Positions 15,979-24,910 of a DNA stretch of 64,000 nt are shown one piece after another. Position 1 is the first letter of the stretch; every line of letters begins with the position of its first letter. Position numbers and translations under genes: made by a program. Source of the DNA: an uncultured Caulobacterales bacterium (GTDB lineage Bacteria > Pseudomonadota > Alphaproteobacteria > Caulobacterales > Caulobacteraceae); contig CAISEP010000002.1 in NCBI GenBank assembly GCA_903884425.1, positions 62,001 to 126,000 of the forward strand, in the 5' to 3' direction. A model generated the notes under the pieces. It saw only the letters and a program-made list of their open reading frames with translations, was not told the origin of the DNA and did not search any database.

Positions 15979-18540
15979 TCAGGCGCAGGCGCTGAGGGAT
16001 GCGGTGCCGGGATCGACCCGGACCGTGGACCACTGGTCCACCGCGAGCAGCAGGTCCGCCGGGGCAATGGGCTTGGCGATGTGGCCGTTCATGCCGGCCC
16101 GGGCCGTGGCCTCCCGGTGCTCCGGCAGCACATTGGCGCTCAGGGCGATGATCGGCGTGTCGGCATTGGGACCGCCCGGGGTGCGGATCGCCCGGGCCGC
16201 CTGATAGCCGTCCGTTCCCGGCATCTGCAGGTCCATGAACACCAGATCGAAGGTCTGCTGCGCGGCCAGGGTCACGGCCTCGTTGCCGCCTTCGGCGACG
16301 ACCACGGACTGGCCGGCGGCTTCCAGCATGGTGCGGATCAGTTCCCGGTTCACGGCCACGTCGTCCACCACCAGGACCTGACGGCCCGTCCGCCGCGGGC
16401 CGGCGCGCCGCTCGACCCCCGGGTCCCGGGGCGCGATGGCCAGGGCCTCCGCCGGGACCTCGAAGCGGAAGGTCGACCCCTGGCCGAACGCCGACTCCAC
16501 CGCGATCCGCCCCCCCATGAGGCTCACCAGCTTGGCGCAGATGGACAGGCCGAGCCCGGTGCCCCCGTGGCGGCGGTTGGAAGACCCGTCCAGCTGCGAG
16601 AAGCGCTGGAACAGCTGGCCCAGCTTGTCCCCCGGGATACCGAGCCCCGTGTCGCGGACGGCCACGGTGAGCTGCTGCGCTTGCGCATCGAAGGACGCGA
16701 CGATCGCGACTCCGCCCCGGTCCGTGAACTTCAGGGCATTGCTGATGAGATTGACCACCACCTGCCGCAGACGCCCCCAGTCCCCCACGGGCTGGTGGCC
16801 CTGCGGCGCATGGACCTCCAGGTCCAGGGTCAGCCCCCGGCTGGCCGCGATCTCGGCGAACATGGCCAGGGTGTCCTCGAGCTCCGCCTCCAGATCGAAG
16901 GGGGCGGGGCGCAACTGGACCTCTCCGGCCTCCATCCGGGCGAAGTCGAGGATGTCGTTGACCAGGGCCAGCAGGGTGTCGCCGCTGGAGGTGATGCGGT
17001 TGACGTGGGTCCGCGCCTCGTCCCGGATCGACTCGTTGCGCTGCAAGAGCCCGGCAAAGCCGATGATCGCAGTCAGCGGCGTGCGGATCTCGTGGCTCAT
17101 GTTGGTCAGGAATTCGGACTTGGCCGCCGCCGCCGCCTCGGCACGGAGCTTGGCCTCGATCAGGTCGTCCTCCAGCACCCGACGGGCCGTCACGTCCCGA
17201 TAGCTGGTGATGGCGCTGCGCTCGCCGGTCTGGGGATCGCAGACCAGGGTCGGGTTGCCCTCCAGCCAGTAATAGGCCCCGTCCCGACCGCGGACCCGGT
17301 ATTCGCGGCGGACGTCCTTGTCGACGGTGGTGCCGACGAACAGGCCGCAGAGGATCTCCTTCGCCCGCTCCACGTCGTCGGGATGCACGAAGTCGATGGT
17401 GGAGCGGCCGATCAGGTCCGACTCCTCGTAGCCATAGGCGCGAACGGAGGGGGACACGTAGCGGATCAGGCCATCGCTGCCGAGCCAGACCACCACGTCG
17501 GTCCCGTGGTCGGCGATCATCCGGAAGCGGGCCTCGCTCTCCTGCAGGGCCTGCTCCCGGCGGCGGGCGTCGGTGACGTCCATGATCATGCCGAAGACCG
17601 TGACGATCTGCCCGTCCTCGTCCCGCTGGAAGGCCCCGTTGGTCGCCACGTACCGCCGCTCGCCCTCGGGGGTGAGAATCGCCGCCTCGATGCTGTAGGG
17701 TCGGCCATCGACGATGGCGTCCAGCACCACCTGGCGCAGCCGGTCCCGGTCTTCCGGGGCATAGATGGCGACCAGGTCGTCCTGGGTCATTTCCTGCACA
17801 TGGCCGGGCACCCCCAGGATGCGGGCGGCCCCGCGGCCCAGGACAAAGACCTGCCGCACGGGATCGAACCGCCAGTGGCTGACCCCGGCCAGTTCCTCGG
17901 CCAGTTCCGTCAGCCGGGTGCTGGTGGCCACGGACTTTTCCGACCGGTCGGCCCGGGTCGCCTCGCGCCAGAACCGCTGGAGATTGCCGTGCAGGTCGAG
18001 GAACAGCGAGCGCAGCACCCACAGGACCAGCGCGCCGCTCGACAGGGTCGGCAGGACCATCCACGGCGTGCCGTTGCGCATCTGGGTCAGCCCCGCAGCG
18101 ACCTGGATCAGCGCCAGCAGGGACAGGGGCGGGATCAGGTTGATCAGCAGCCGGCCGGGCCGGGCATAGTCCTGGACCAGGGTCCGGAACATCAGCACGC
18201 CCAGCAGGGTCACCCCGAAGGTCTGGGGCGGGCCGGTGTAGAAATAGAGGAGGAAGCTCGCCGCGAGGGAGAATCCCAGATTGATCAGCCAGGCGGCGAC
18301 GGTGCGCATCCGCCGGTCGCCACTGGTCTCGGCCTCACCCGTGCCGCCGAGGCCCTTCTCCACGAGATAGAGGATGGCCATGCCGGCGAACCACGCCCCA
18401 GCGAGGGACGGTCCGACCACCGGAAGGGCGGCGACAAACACGATGGTGGCGTAGAGCAGGCTGGAGGACTTCAGTCCGGCGGCGGCGTCAAGTCGCTGTC
18501 GCAGAAGGGGAAGGAGCCGCTCGGGAACTGGGTCGGTCAT
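15979..18540 (-). CDS. Membrane hybrid sensor histidine kinase (PAS-PAS-HisKA-HATPase-REC)
   Basis: An 853-residue kinase. The N-terminal 200 residues carry about five or six membrane helices (LLYATIVFVAALPVVGPSLA etc.). Two PAS domains follow (about 215-330 and 345-460; the second has HPDDVERAKEIL and EYRVRGRDGAYYWLEGNPT), then HisKA with the phospho-acceptor His in NMSHEIRTPLTAIIGF, HATPase (NLISNALKF, DTGLGIPG, GGTGLGLSI), and a receiver domain with phospho-acceptor Asp in DLVFMDLQMPGTDGYQ and Lys in HIAKPI. No separate response regulator is adjacent, so the output partner (a phosphotransferase or distant regulator) is unknown. It is convergent with the small protein gene at a 22-bp gap. 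Confidence 0.92.
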   Translation of the reverse strand: MTDPVPERLLPLLRQRLDAAAGLKSSSLLYATIVFVAALPVVGPSLAGAWFAGMAILYLVEKGLGGTGEAETSGDRRMRTVAAWLINLGFSLAASFLLYFYTGPPQTFGVTLLGVLMFRTLVQDYARPGRLLINLIPPLSLLALIQVAAGLTQMRNGTPWMVLPTLSSGALVLWVLRSLFLDLHGNLQRFWREATRADRSEKSVATSTRLTELAEELAGVSHWRFDPVRQVFVLGRGAARILGVPGHVQEMTQDDLVAIYAPEDRDRLRQVVLDAIVDGRPYSIEAAILTPEGERRYVATNGAFQRDEDGQIVTVFGMIMDVTDARRREQALQESEARFRMIADHGTDVVVWLGSDGLIRYVSPSVRAYGYEESDLIGRSTIDFVHPDDVERAKEILCGLFVGTTVDKDVRREYRVRGRDGAYYWLEGNPTLVCDPQTGERSAITSYRDVTARRVLEDDLIEAKLRAEAAAAAKSEFLTNMSHEIRTPLTAIIGFAGLLQRNESIRDEARTHVNRITSSGDTLLALVNDILDFARMEAGEVQLRPAPFDLEAELEDTLAMFAEIAASRGLTLDLEVHAPQGHQPVGDWGRLRQVVVNLISNALKFTDRGGVAIVASFDAQAQQLTVAVRDTGLGIPGDKLGQLFQRFSQLDGSSNRRHGGTGLGLSICAKLVSLMGGRIAVESAFGQGSTFRFEVPAEALAIAPRDPGVERRAGPRRTGRQVLVVDDVAVNRELIRTMLEAAGQSVVVAEGGNEAVTLAAQQTFDLVFMDLQMPGTDGYQAARAIRTPGGPNADTPIIALSANVLPEHREATARAGMNGHIAKPIAPADLLLAVDQWSTVRVDPGTASLSACA

Positions 18541-18743
18541 CGGCGGCGGGGGCCCGTGGGTTGTGAGTGGCCGTTTCTCGGACGTGCCGGGTCTTCCGCC
18601 AGCCAGGTGCTCGCCGGAGTCGCGGTACTCTCGACCCCAGCCTTGCCCAATCGCCTAAACAATCGGTTGATATTTCCCGCAGGACCGGGCCGGCGCGCCC
18701 ATTCCGGGACCGGATGTGGGAGGAACATCAATTTCCATCGACG

Positions 18744-20396
18744 ATGGCTGTGAATTCGGGTGAAGTACGGCCTCACAACCAGCCTTCGCGGACGAGCAGC
18801 GACGAGGGCGGAGAGAACGGGACGGACACCCAGGTGGACCTGAGACGACGCGACGACCTGTTTGCCCGGCTGGAGGGGCAGACCTTCGACCTGCTGGTGA
18901 TCGGCGGCGGTGTCACCGGGGCCGGTGTGGCCCGGGATGCGGCCCAGCGCGGCCTGAGCGTGGCCCTGGTCGAGGCGGGGGACTTTGCCTCCGGCGCGTC
19001 CAGCCGGTCCTCGAAGATGATCCACGGGGGCCTGCGCTACATGGCCCAGGGCGACCTCGGCCTGGTGGGCGAAGCTGCGACGGAGCGCAAGGCGGTGGAG
19101 CACATCGCCCCCCACCTGACCCGCCAGACGCCCTTCGTCATCCCGGCCAAGAACGCCGCCGTGATCGCCAAGCTGCGGGCGGGCATGTGGGCCTTCGAGA
19201 AGCTGGGCTCGGTGCCGAAGGACCGGCGGCACGAGGTCTGGTCCCGGACCGATCTCGAGGCGCGGGAACCGGCCCTGCGGCGGGACGACCTGTTCGGTGC
19301 CGTGGTCTATCCGGAATATCTGACGGACGATGCCCGCCTGACCCTGGCCAATGTCCGCTCCGCCGTGGCGGACGGGGCGGAGGCCCTGAACTACGCGCCG
19401 GTGATCGAGGTGATCGTCGAGGACGGGCGGGCCACGGGGGTCGTGGTTGGGGACGGACTGAAGGACCGCGCCCCCCGCGCGCGGGTCCGGGCCCGGGTGA
19501 TCATCAATGCCGCCGGTCCCTGGGTGGATGCCCTGCGCGGGCTTGAGGCGGCCACTGCGCCGACGAGGCTCAGCCTGACCAAGGGCGTGCATCTGGTGAC
19601 CCCGCGGTCCCGCCTGCCGGTGTCGCGGACGGTGATCTATCCCGCCGCGGACCGGCGCAGCGTCTTTGCCGTGCCCAAGGGCGACGTCACCTATATCGGC
19701 ACCACCGACACCTTCCATCCGAAGGCGGAGCACTGGCCGGAGATCACCGGGGACGACGTGCGCTACCTGCTCGACGCCACCAATGCCCGCTTCGACATCC
19801 CCCCGCTGCGGCCGCAGGACCTGGTGTCCGCCTGGTCGGGTCTGCGCCCCCTGGTGGCGCAGGAGGGCAAGTCGGCCTCCGAGATCTCCCGCAAGGACGA
19901 GGTCTGGACCGGCCCCGGCGGCATATTGTCCATCGCCGGGGGCAAGCTGACCGCCTATCGCCGCATGGCGGAGCGGATCGTGGACATGGCGGAGGAGGCG
20001 CTGGGCCGGACACCGACCCCCTCCCGCACGGCGGACACGCCGCTGCAGGGCGGGGATGTGGACGTGGCCGCGGCCCGCGCCGCCTGCGGCCCGGACGGGG
20101 ACCGGCTGGTCGGCCTCTATGGTGCCGACGCGCCGGACATGGCCGCCGCAGGCGCTGGCCCGGCGGTGGAAGCCCGCCACGCAGTGCTGTGCGAGGGGGC
20201 AGTGACCCTGGAGGACTACTGGGTCCGCCGCAGCGCCCGGGCCTGGTTCGATGCCGACGGGGGCGTGGCCGCGCTGGCCCCCGCCGCCGAGGCCATGGCC
20301 CCGCTGCTGGGCTGGTCCCAGGCCGAGATCGCCCGGGAGATTGCGGGCTGCGTCGCCCGCCGGACGGCGCTGATGAGCGCCATGGAGACCACATGA
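18744..20396 (+). CDS. glpD: Glycerol-3-phosphate dehydrogenase (FAD-dependent)
   Basis: Catalyses sn-glycerol-3-phosphate to dihydroxyacetone phosphate, feeding electrons to quinone at the inner membrane. The FAD motif (FDLLVIGGGVTGAGVARDAA), the GlpD motif ASSRSSKMIHGGLRYMAQGD, and later signatures (DDARLTLANVRSAV; SAWSGLRPL; LSIAGGKLTAYRRMAE) are clear. Length from the ATG at 18744 is 550 residues; typical GlpD is 500-560. The start is uncertain: the ATG at 18744 lacks a good ribosome site, an ATG at 18714 and a GTG near 18834 are alternatives, and the conserved region only begins about 40 residues in. The next gene overlaps the stop (ATGA). Confidence 0.9.
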   Translation: MAVNSGEVRPHNQPSRTSSDEGGENGTDTQVDLRRRDDLFARLEGQTFDLLVIGGGVTGAGVARDAAQRGLSVALVEAGDFASGASSRSSKMIHGGLRYMAQGDLGLVGEAATERKAVEHIAPHLTRQTPFVIPAKNAAVIAKLRAGMWAFEKLGSVPKDRRHEVWSRTDLEAREPALRRDDLFGAVVYPEYLTDDARLTLANVRSAVADGAEALNYAPVIEVIVEDGRATGVVVGDGLKDRAPRARVRARVIINAAGPWVDALRGLEAATAPTRLSLTKGVHLVTPRSRLPVSRTVIYPAADRRSVFAVPKGDVTYIGTTDTFHPKAEHWPEITGDDVRYLLDATNARFDIPPLRPQDLVSAWSGLRPLVAQEGKSASEISRKDEVWTGPGGILSIAGGKLTAYRRMAERIVDMAEEALGRTPTPSRTADTPLQGGDVDVAAARAACGPDGDRLVGLYGADAPDMAAAGAGPAVEARHAVLCEGAVTLEDYWVRRSARAWFDADGGVAALAPAAEAMAPLLGWSQAEIAREIAGCVARRTALMSAMETT

Positions 20397-21802
20397 CCGT
20401 TGCCGAAGACCTGATCCGGACCCTGGGGCCCGACCGCGTGCTGACCTCCGACGAGGCCCGTGCGGCCCGCCGCCACGACTACTGGATGGTCTCGAACCTG
20501 CGGGACCGGCAGGGGCGCGGCGCGCCCATGCCCGCCTGCGTGGTCCGCCCGGCCTCGGTCGCCGACGTGCAGGCCACGGTCAGGGCCTGCGTGGCGACCG
20601 GCACCCCGCTGATCCCCTTCGGCCAGGGCAGCGGTGTGGTGGGCGGCGTCATCGCCGGATCGGAGGCGGTGCTGCTGGACCTGGGTGCCCTGAACCGGGT
20701 GCGGTCCATCGACCCGGTGAATCTGACCGCCAGCTTCGACGCGGGCCTGAACGGTCTGGCGGCGGAGGAGGCCGTGGCGGCACAGGGCCTGACCACCGGC
20801 CACTGGCCCCAGTCCATCGCCCTGTCCACCGTGGGCGGCTGGATCGCCACCCGGGCGTCGGGCCAGTTCTCCACCGCCTACGGCAATATCGAGGACATCG
20901 TCTATTCGGTGGAGGCGGTCCTGCCCTCCGGCGAGCTGGTGGTGCTGGGCCGCGGCCCCCGCGCCGCCGCCGGGCCGGACCTGCGCCACATCATGCTGGG
21001 CTCCGAAGGGACGCTGGGCGTGATCACCGGCGTCACCCTGTCGCTGCGCCGCAAGGCCGAGGCCCAGGCCGTGACCGCCTTTGCCGCCCAGACCATGCAG
21101 CAGGGCTTCGACTTCCAGCGGGAGATCGTCCAGACCGGCTGGCGTCCGCCGGTGATGCGCCAGTACGACGTGCGCGAGAGCGGCCGCCTGCATGCGGACG
21201 CGAAGGACTGCACGGTGATCATGGTGCACGAGGGGCCCGCGTCCCTGGTGGCGGCCGAGACCGCCGCGGTGACGGCGCTGGCCGCCCGCATGGGGCTGGA
21301 GCCCCTGCCCGGCACCATCGTCCAGCACTGGCTGGGGCACCGCAACCACGTCCCCGGCTGGGACCAGATCCTGGAGCGCGGCATCGTCGCCGACACGGTG
21401 GAGGTGTCCGCCCCCTGGGACCGGATCGGGGCGGTCTATGACGCGGCCACGGCCTCGGTGGCGGAGATCCCCGGCTGCCTCGCCGCCTCCGCCCATTCCA
21501 GCCACGTCTATCGCAGCGGGCTGAACCTCTACTTCACCTTCGCCATCCGCCCCGACGCGGAGGGTGACATGGAAGGGGCCTATTTCGAGTCCTGGCAGCG
21601 GATCATGGCGGCCACGGCGGCGGCGGGGGGCAGCCTGTCCCACCACCACGGCATCGGCCGGGTCCGCCGGGGGTGGATGGAGACCGAACTCGGCGCCACA
21701 GGCGTCACCCTGCTGCAGACCCTCAAGTCCGCCCTCGATCCCGCCGGCGTGATGAACCCCGGCGTGCTGGTGCCGGATCGTGCGGAAGGCGGGGCCCGCT
21801 GA
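20393..21802 (+). CDS. FAD-linked oxidase of the alkyl-dihydroxyacetonephosphate synthase type
   Basis: A 469-residue flavoprotein with a PCMH-type FAD domain (PASVADVQATVRACVATGTP; IPFGQGSGVVGG; MLGSEGTLGVITGVTL) and a C-terminal domain ending in the triple-His motif SLSHHHGIGRVRRGWM. That motif matches the active-site SHHHGxG of alkyl-DHAP synthase (ether-lipid synthesis), not the usual D-lactate or glycolate oxidases. Its start overlaps the glpD stop and its stop overlaps the kinase start, so the three form one unit. GlpD produces DHAP, the backbone of alkyl-DHAP, which is consistent. An alternative is an oxidase of a glycerol-like alcohol; no acyl-DHAP-making enzyme is nearby. Confidence 0.75.
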   Translation: MTVAEDLIRTLGPDRVLTSDEARAARRHDYWMVSNLRDRQGRGAPMPACVVRPASVADVQATVRACVATGTPLIPFGQGSGVVGGVIAGSEAVLLDLGALNRVRSIDPVNLTASFDAGLNGLAAEEAVAAQGLTTGHWPQSIALSTVGGWIATRASGQFSTAYGNIEDIVYSVEAVLPSGELVVLGRGPRAAAGPDLRHIMLGSEGTLGVITGVTLSLRRKAEAQAVTAFAAQTMQQGFDFQREIVQTGWRPPVMRQYDVRESGRLHADAKDCTVIMVHEGPASLVAAETAAVTALAARMGLEPLPGTIVQHWLGHRNHVPGWDQILERGIVADTVEVSAPWDRIGAVYDAATASVAEIPGCLAASAHSSHVYRSGLNLYFTFAIRPDAEGDMEGAYFESWQRIMAATAAAGGSLSHHHGIGRVRRGWMETELGATGVTLLQTLKSALDPAGVMNPGVLVPDRAEGGAR

Positions 21803-23238
21803 TGGGGGCCCTTGTCCTCGCCATCGATGCCGGGACCACCAATCTGCGGGTCTGCGTCTTCAGCCTGGACGGCACCCTGCTCGGCCAGACCACCCTGCCG
21901 GTGGCCACCCGGTCCCCGGCACCGGGCCTGGTGGAACAGGATGCCGAGGCCATCTGGCGCTCGACCCAGACCGCCATCGGCCGCACCCTCGCCCGGATCG
22001 GCCGCACCGCCCAGGACCTGGCCTGCATCGGCGTCACCTCCCAGCGGACCAGCGCGGTGCTGTGGGACCGCACGACCGGCGAGCCCCTCACCCCCCTGGT
22101 GGTGTGGAGCGACCTGCGCGGCGTCCAGCGGGCCCGCGCCCTGAACCGCGACGCGGGCACGGCGCTGGCCCCGCAGCAGGCGGCGGCCAAGCTGGAGGGC
22201 CTGGTGGCCTCCCGCCCGGACATCCCGGCCGCGCGCATGGCCTTCGGCAATATCGACACCTTCCTGATCTGGAAGCTCAGCGGCGGGACGGCCCATGTGA
22301 TGGACCGCAGCCAGGCCTGGCCGACGGGGTATCTGAACCTGCAGACCCTGGGCTGGAACACCGAGCTGATGGCCTTCCAGGCCCTGTCGCCGGAGATCTT
22401 CCCCACCCTGTGCGACACCTGGGGGCCGCTGGCCATGAGCGACCCGCGGGCCATCGGCGCGGCCGTGCCCATCGCCGCGGACGTGGCCGACCAGCAGAGC
22501 GCCCTGATCGGCCAGGGCTGCGAACGGGCGGGAGAGTTCAAGGTCACCTACGGCACCTCCGCCACCCTGGACGTGTCCACCGGCGGGGCCTTCCTCTATC
22601 CGGACCCGAACTTCCCGCCCTTCATCCTCTCCGCCGTCGGGGGGGAGTTCCGCTTCTGCCTCGAGGGCATGGTGTTCACCGCAGGCGCTGCCCTGGACTG
22701 GCTGCGCGCCACCTTCGGCCTGGGGGAGATTGCCGAGTTCAACGCGCTGGCCGACAGCGTGGCGACCAGCGACGGGGTGGCCTTCCTGCCCGCCCTGCAG
22801 GGCTTGGGCGCGCCCTGGGGCGATCCCGACCGCCGGGCGGGCCTGCACGGTCTGAGCGGCGCCACGGGGCGCGGCCAGATCGCCCTGGCGGCGCTGGAAA
22901 GCATCGCGTTTCGGGTCTGCGAGATCCATCACCGGCTCGGTCAGCTGACGGATCTTCCGCCTGCGGATCATCTGCGCGCCGACGGGGGCCTGACCTCCAG
23001 CGACCGGCTGATGCAGCTGCAGGCGGACCTGATCGGCCTGCCCGTGGCCCGCCATGCCCATCGGGAGGCCACGGCCGCCGGGGCCGCCGTCTGCGCCGCC
23101 CGGGGGGTGGGCCTGCTGGGTGCCGACGAGACCCGCGCCTTCGTCGCCCATGACCGGGTGTTCGAGCCGCAGATCAGCCGCGATGCGGCCGCCGCGCGGC
23201 TGGCGGCGTGGCAGGCGGCGGTGCACCCCGCCCCCTGA
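21802..23238 (+). CDS. FGGY-family carbohydrate kinase (glycerol kinase-like)
   Basis: A 478-residue ATP-dependent sugar/polyol kinase. N-terminal phosphate motif LAIDAGTTNLRVCVF, FGGY_N features (IGVTSQRTSAVLWDR; VVWSDLRGVQRARAL) and C-terminal nucleotide-binding motifs (TYGTSATLDVSTGG; LRADGGLTSSDRLMQLQADL) are present. Canonical GlpK has WQDRRT where this has WSDLRG, so the substrate may not be glycerol. The ATG overlaps the previous stop by one base (TGATG). In an operon with glpD it would supply the phosphorylated polyol oxidised by GlpD. Confidence 0.85.
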   Translation: MGALVLAIDAGTTNLRVCVFSLDGTLLGQTTLPVATRSPAPGLVEQDAEAIWRSTQTAIGRTLARIGRTAQDLACIGVTSQRTSAVLWDRTTGEPLTPLVVWSDLRGVQRARALNRDAGTALAPQQAAAKLEGLVASRPDIPAARMAFGNIDTFLIWKLSGGTAHVMDRSQAWPTGYLNLQTLGWNTELMAFQALSPEIFPTLCDTWGPLAMSDPRAIGAAVPIAADVADQQSALIGQGCERAGEFKVTYGTSATLDVSTGGAFLYPDPNFPPFILSAVGGEFRFCLEGMVFTAGAALDWLRATFGLGEIAEFNALADSVATSDGVAFLPALQGLGAPWGDPDRRAGLHGLSGATGRGQIALAALESIAFRVCEIHHRLGQLTDLPPADHLRADGGLTSSDRLMQLQADLIGLPVARHAHREATAAGAAVCAARGVGLLGADETRAFVAHDRVFEPQISRDAAAARLAAWQAAVHPAP

Positions 23239-23258
23239 CAGGTCCGGAGCAGATCAGA

Positions 23259-23735
23259 TCAGAGCAGGGCGGCGACGGCGGCGTCCAGCTGTTCCGGCGT
23301 GGTGGTGGGGGCATAGCGCTCCACCACCGCTCCGTTGCGGTCGATCAGGAACTTGGTGAAGTTCCACTTGATCCCCTCCGACCCCAGAAGCCCCTTCTTC
23401 TGCGCCTTCAGATAGGTATAGAGCGGGTGCGCCTTCGGCCCGTTCACCTCGATCTTGCCGAACATGGGGAAGGTCACGTCATAGGTCAGGCTGCAGAAGC
23501 TGGCGATCTCCTCTGCATTTCCGGGTTCCTGCGCGCCGAACTGGTTGCAGGGAAAGCCCAGGATCTCCAGACCCCGGTCCTTGTACTTGCGATAGAGCGC
23601 CTCGAGCCCGGTGAACTGCGGGGTGAAGCCGCACTTGGACGCCGTGTTGACGATCAGCAGCACCTTGCCCCGGTAGTCCGCCAGGGACACGGCCTTTCCG
23701 TCCAGGGTCTGGGCTTCGTGGTCATAGAGGCTCAT
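23259..23735 (-). CDS. Glutathione peroxidase (thiol peroxidase GPx family)
   Basis: A 158-residue peroxide-reducing enzyme. The peroxidatic Cys ([12 protein letters not shown]), the second conserved segment ([14 protein letters not shown], Gln of the tetrad) and the Trp/Asn segment ([11 protein letters not shown]) are all present. It has Cys, not selenocysteine, and the second Cys in GFPCNQF suggests thioredoxin may be the reductant, as in most bacterial members. The start at 23735 is supported by GGAG upstream; a longer frame to 23759 adds eight unlikely residues. It is convergent with the kinase gene at a 20-bp gap. Confidence 0.93.
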   Translation of the reverse strand: MSLYDHEAQTLDGKAVSLADYRGKVLLIVNTASKCGFTPQFTGLEALYRKYKDRGLEILGFPCNQFGAQEPGNAEEIASFCSLTYDVTFPMFGKIEVNGPKAHPLYTYLKAQKKGLLGSEGIKWNFTKFLIDRNGAVVERYAPTTTPEQLDAAVAALL

Positions 23736-23771
23736 GTCGCGGCTCCGGCGTCGGGGCAAGGGGGCGAAGGC

Positions 23772-23984
23772 TCAGGCCTTCTTCAGGAATTCCGTGCGCA
23801 GGACCAGGTCCTTGACCTTGTCGGCGCGGCATTCGATCTCGGCGTCGTCGTCGGTCAGGCGGATGCCCCGGATCAGGGTGCCGCGCTTCAGGGTCACGGA
23901 CGTGCCCTTCACCTTCAGGTCCTTGATCAGGGTGACATTGTCCCCGTCCACCAGTTCGGCGCCGTTGCTGTCGCGACAGGTCAT
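23772..23984 (-). CDS. PhnA/YjdM-like small protein (short form)
   Basis: A 70-residue protein MTCRDSNGAELVDGDNVTLI... with the repeated-strand core typical of PhnA/YjdM (VKGTSVTLKRGTLIRGIRLT; IECRADKVKDLVLRTEFLKK). Longer family members carry an N-terminal zinc ribbon; this one lacks it. Despite the name, the family is not a proven part of the C-P lyase pathway. It starts 10 bp after the stop of the dioxygenase-like gene on the same strand and is probably co-transcribed with it. Confidence 0.8.
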   Translation of the reverse strand: MTCRDSNGAELVDGDNVTLIKDLKVKGTSVTLKRGTLIRGIRLTDDDAEIECRADKVKDLVLRTEFLKKA

Positions 23985-23994
23985 GGGGTCTCCG

Positions 23995-24858
23995 TCAGTG
24001 CGCGTCCGCGGCGGTCCACACCACCGGGAACAGGGGATGGTCGAGGGGGGCCCCGGCCGGCAGCTCGTCCGCCAGACCCGGAAAGTCCGGGGAGGTCTTC
24101 CACGGACGGGGCGCATGCACCACGTCGTCGCCGACGAACCGCAGGGACAGGGCCCGGCGGCGGGTGGTGGTGCCCGCAGACGCATGCAGGGTCAGCATGT
24201 GGAACATCAGCGCATCCCCCGGCTCCAGCGCCCAGTTGAGGATGCGGTAGCGGTCCGCCGGGGCGGCGTCGATGTCCGGCAGTTCCTCCAGCGAGCCCGG
24301 CGGGAACCACTTGGCCTCCTCGCTCATGAAGGTGCGGGGCATCAGCCAGGGCCCCAGGTGCGAGCCGGCCACGAACTTCAGGGCAGACTCCGCCGGGACC
24401 GGGTCCAGGGGGGCCCACAGGCTGACATTCTGGAAGCCGTCGATGTTGTAATAGGGCTGGTCCTGGTGCCAGGGCGTGGGCTGGCGGGTGGCGGCCTCCT
24501 TCACCAGCAGGTGATCGTGGTGCAGGCGCACGGTCTGCGCACCCATCAGGGCCCCGGCCACCGCCGGTGCCGCCGACCGGCTGGCCAGGGTGGCGTATTC
24601 CGGAATCCGCTGCCAGTTGCGGAAATCCTCGAAGAACCGTCCGGGGTCGGAGAGATCGCTGGCCACGGCGGCATAGGGGCCGGGCTTCGCCAGATTGGCC
24701 TCCACTCCCCGCTCGGCCAGGGCCACCTCCTCCGGCGTGAACAGGCCACGCACCACCACCGCACCGTCGGCCTTGAAGGCCCGGGCGAGGCTGTCCAGGT
24801 CGAAGCGGTCCGCCGCTTCCGCGTCTCGAAGATTGCGCAGGGTCGTCTCCTTGGTCAT
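23995..24858 (-). CDS. Phytanoyl-CoA dioxygenase (PhyH) family protein
   Basis: A 287-residue Fe(II)/2-oxoglutarate-dependent oxygenase. The HxD part of the facial triad is in TPWHQDQPYYN, the distal His in MLTLHASAGTTTRRRALSLR, which also contains the Arg that binds 2-oxoglutarate. Length fits the PhyH family. The substrate cannot be told from sequence; bacterial members hydroxylate lipids, ectoine, amino acids or natural products. It is upstream of the PhnA-like gene and divergent from the membrane hydrolase gene. Confidence 0.85.
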   Translation of the reverse strand: MTKETTLRNLRDAEAADRFDLDSLARAFKADGAVVVRGLFTPEEVALAERGVEANLAKPGPYAAVASDLSDPGRFFEDFRNWQRIPEYATLASRSAAPAVAGALMGAQTVRLHHDHLLVKEAATRQPTPWHQDQPYYNIDGFQNVSLWAPLDPVPAESALKFVAGSHLGPWLMPRTFMSEEAKWFPPGSLEELPDIDAAPADRYRILNWALEPGDALMFHMLTLHASAGTTTRRRALSLRFVGDDVVHAPRPWKTSPDFPGLADELPAGAPLDHPLFPVVWTAADAH

Positions 24859-24910
24859 GCTGCCAGCATAATCACGTCGGCTGGGTCACGCCAACCGGCG
24901 AAGCGGGGAA

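Noticed and set aside
16081-18753. Long plus-strand open frame opposite the histidine kinase
   Set aside because: Shadow of the kinase gene; residues are His/Gly/Gln-rich with no recognisable domain.
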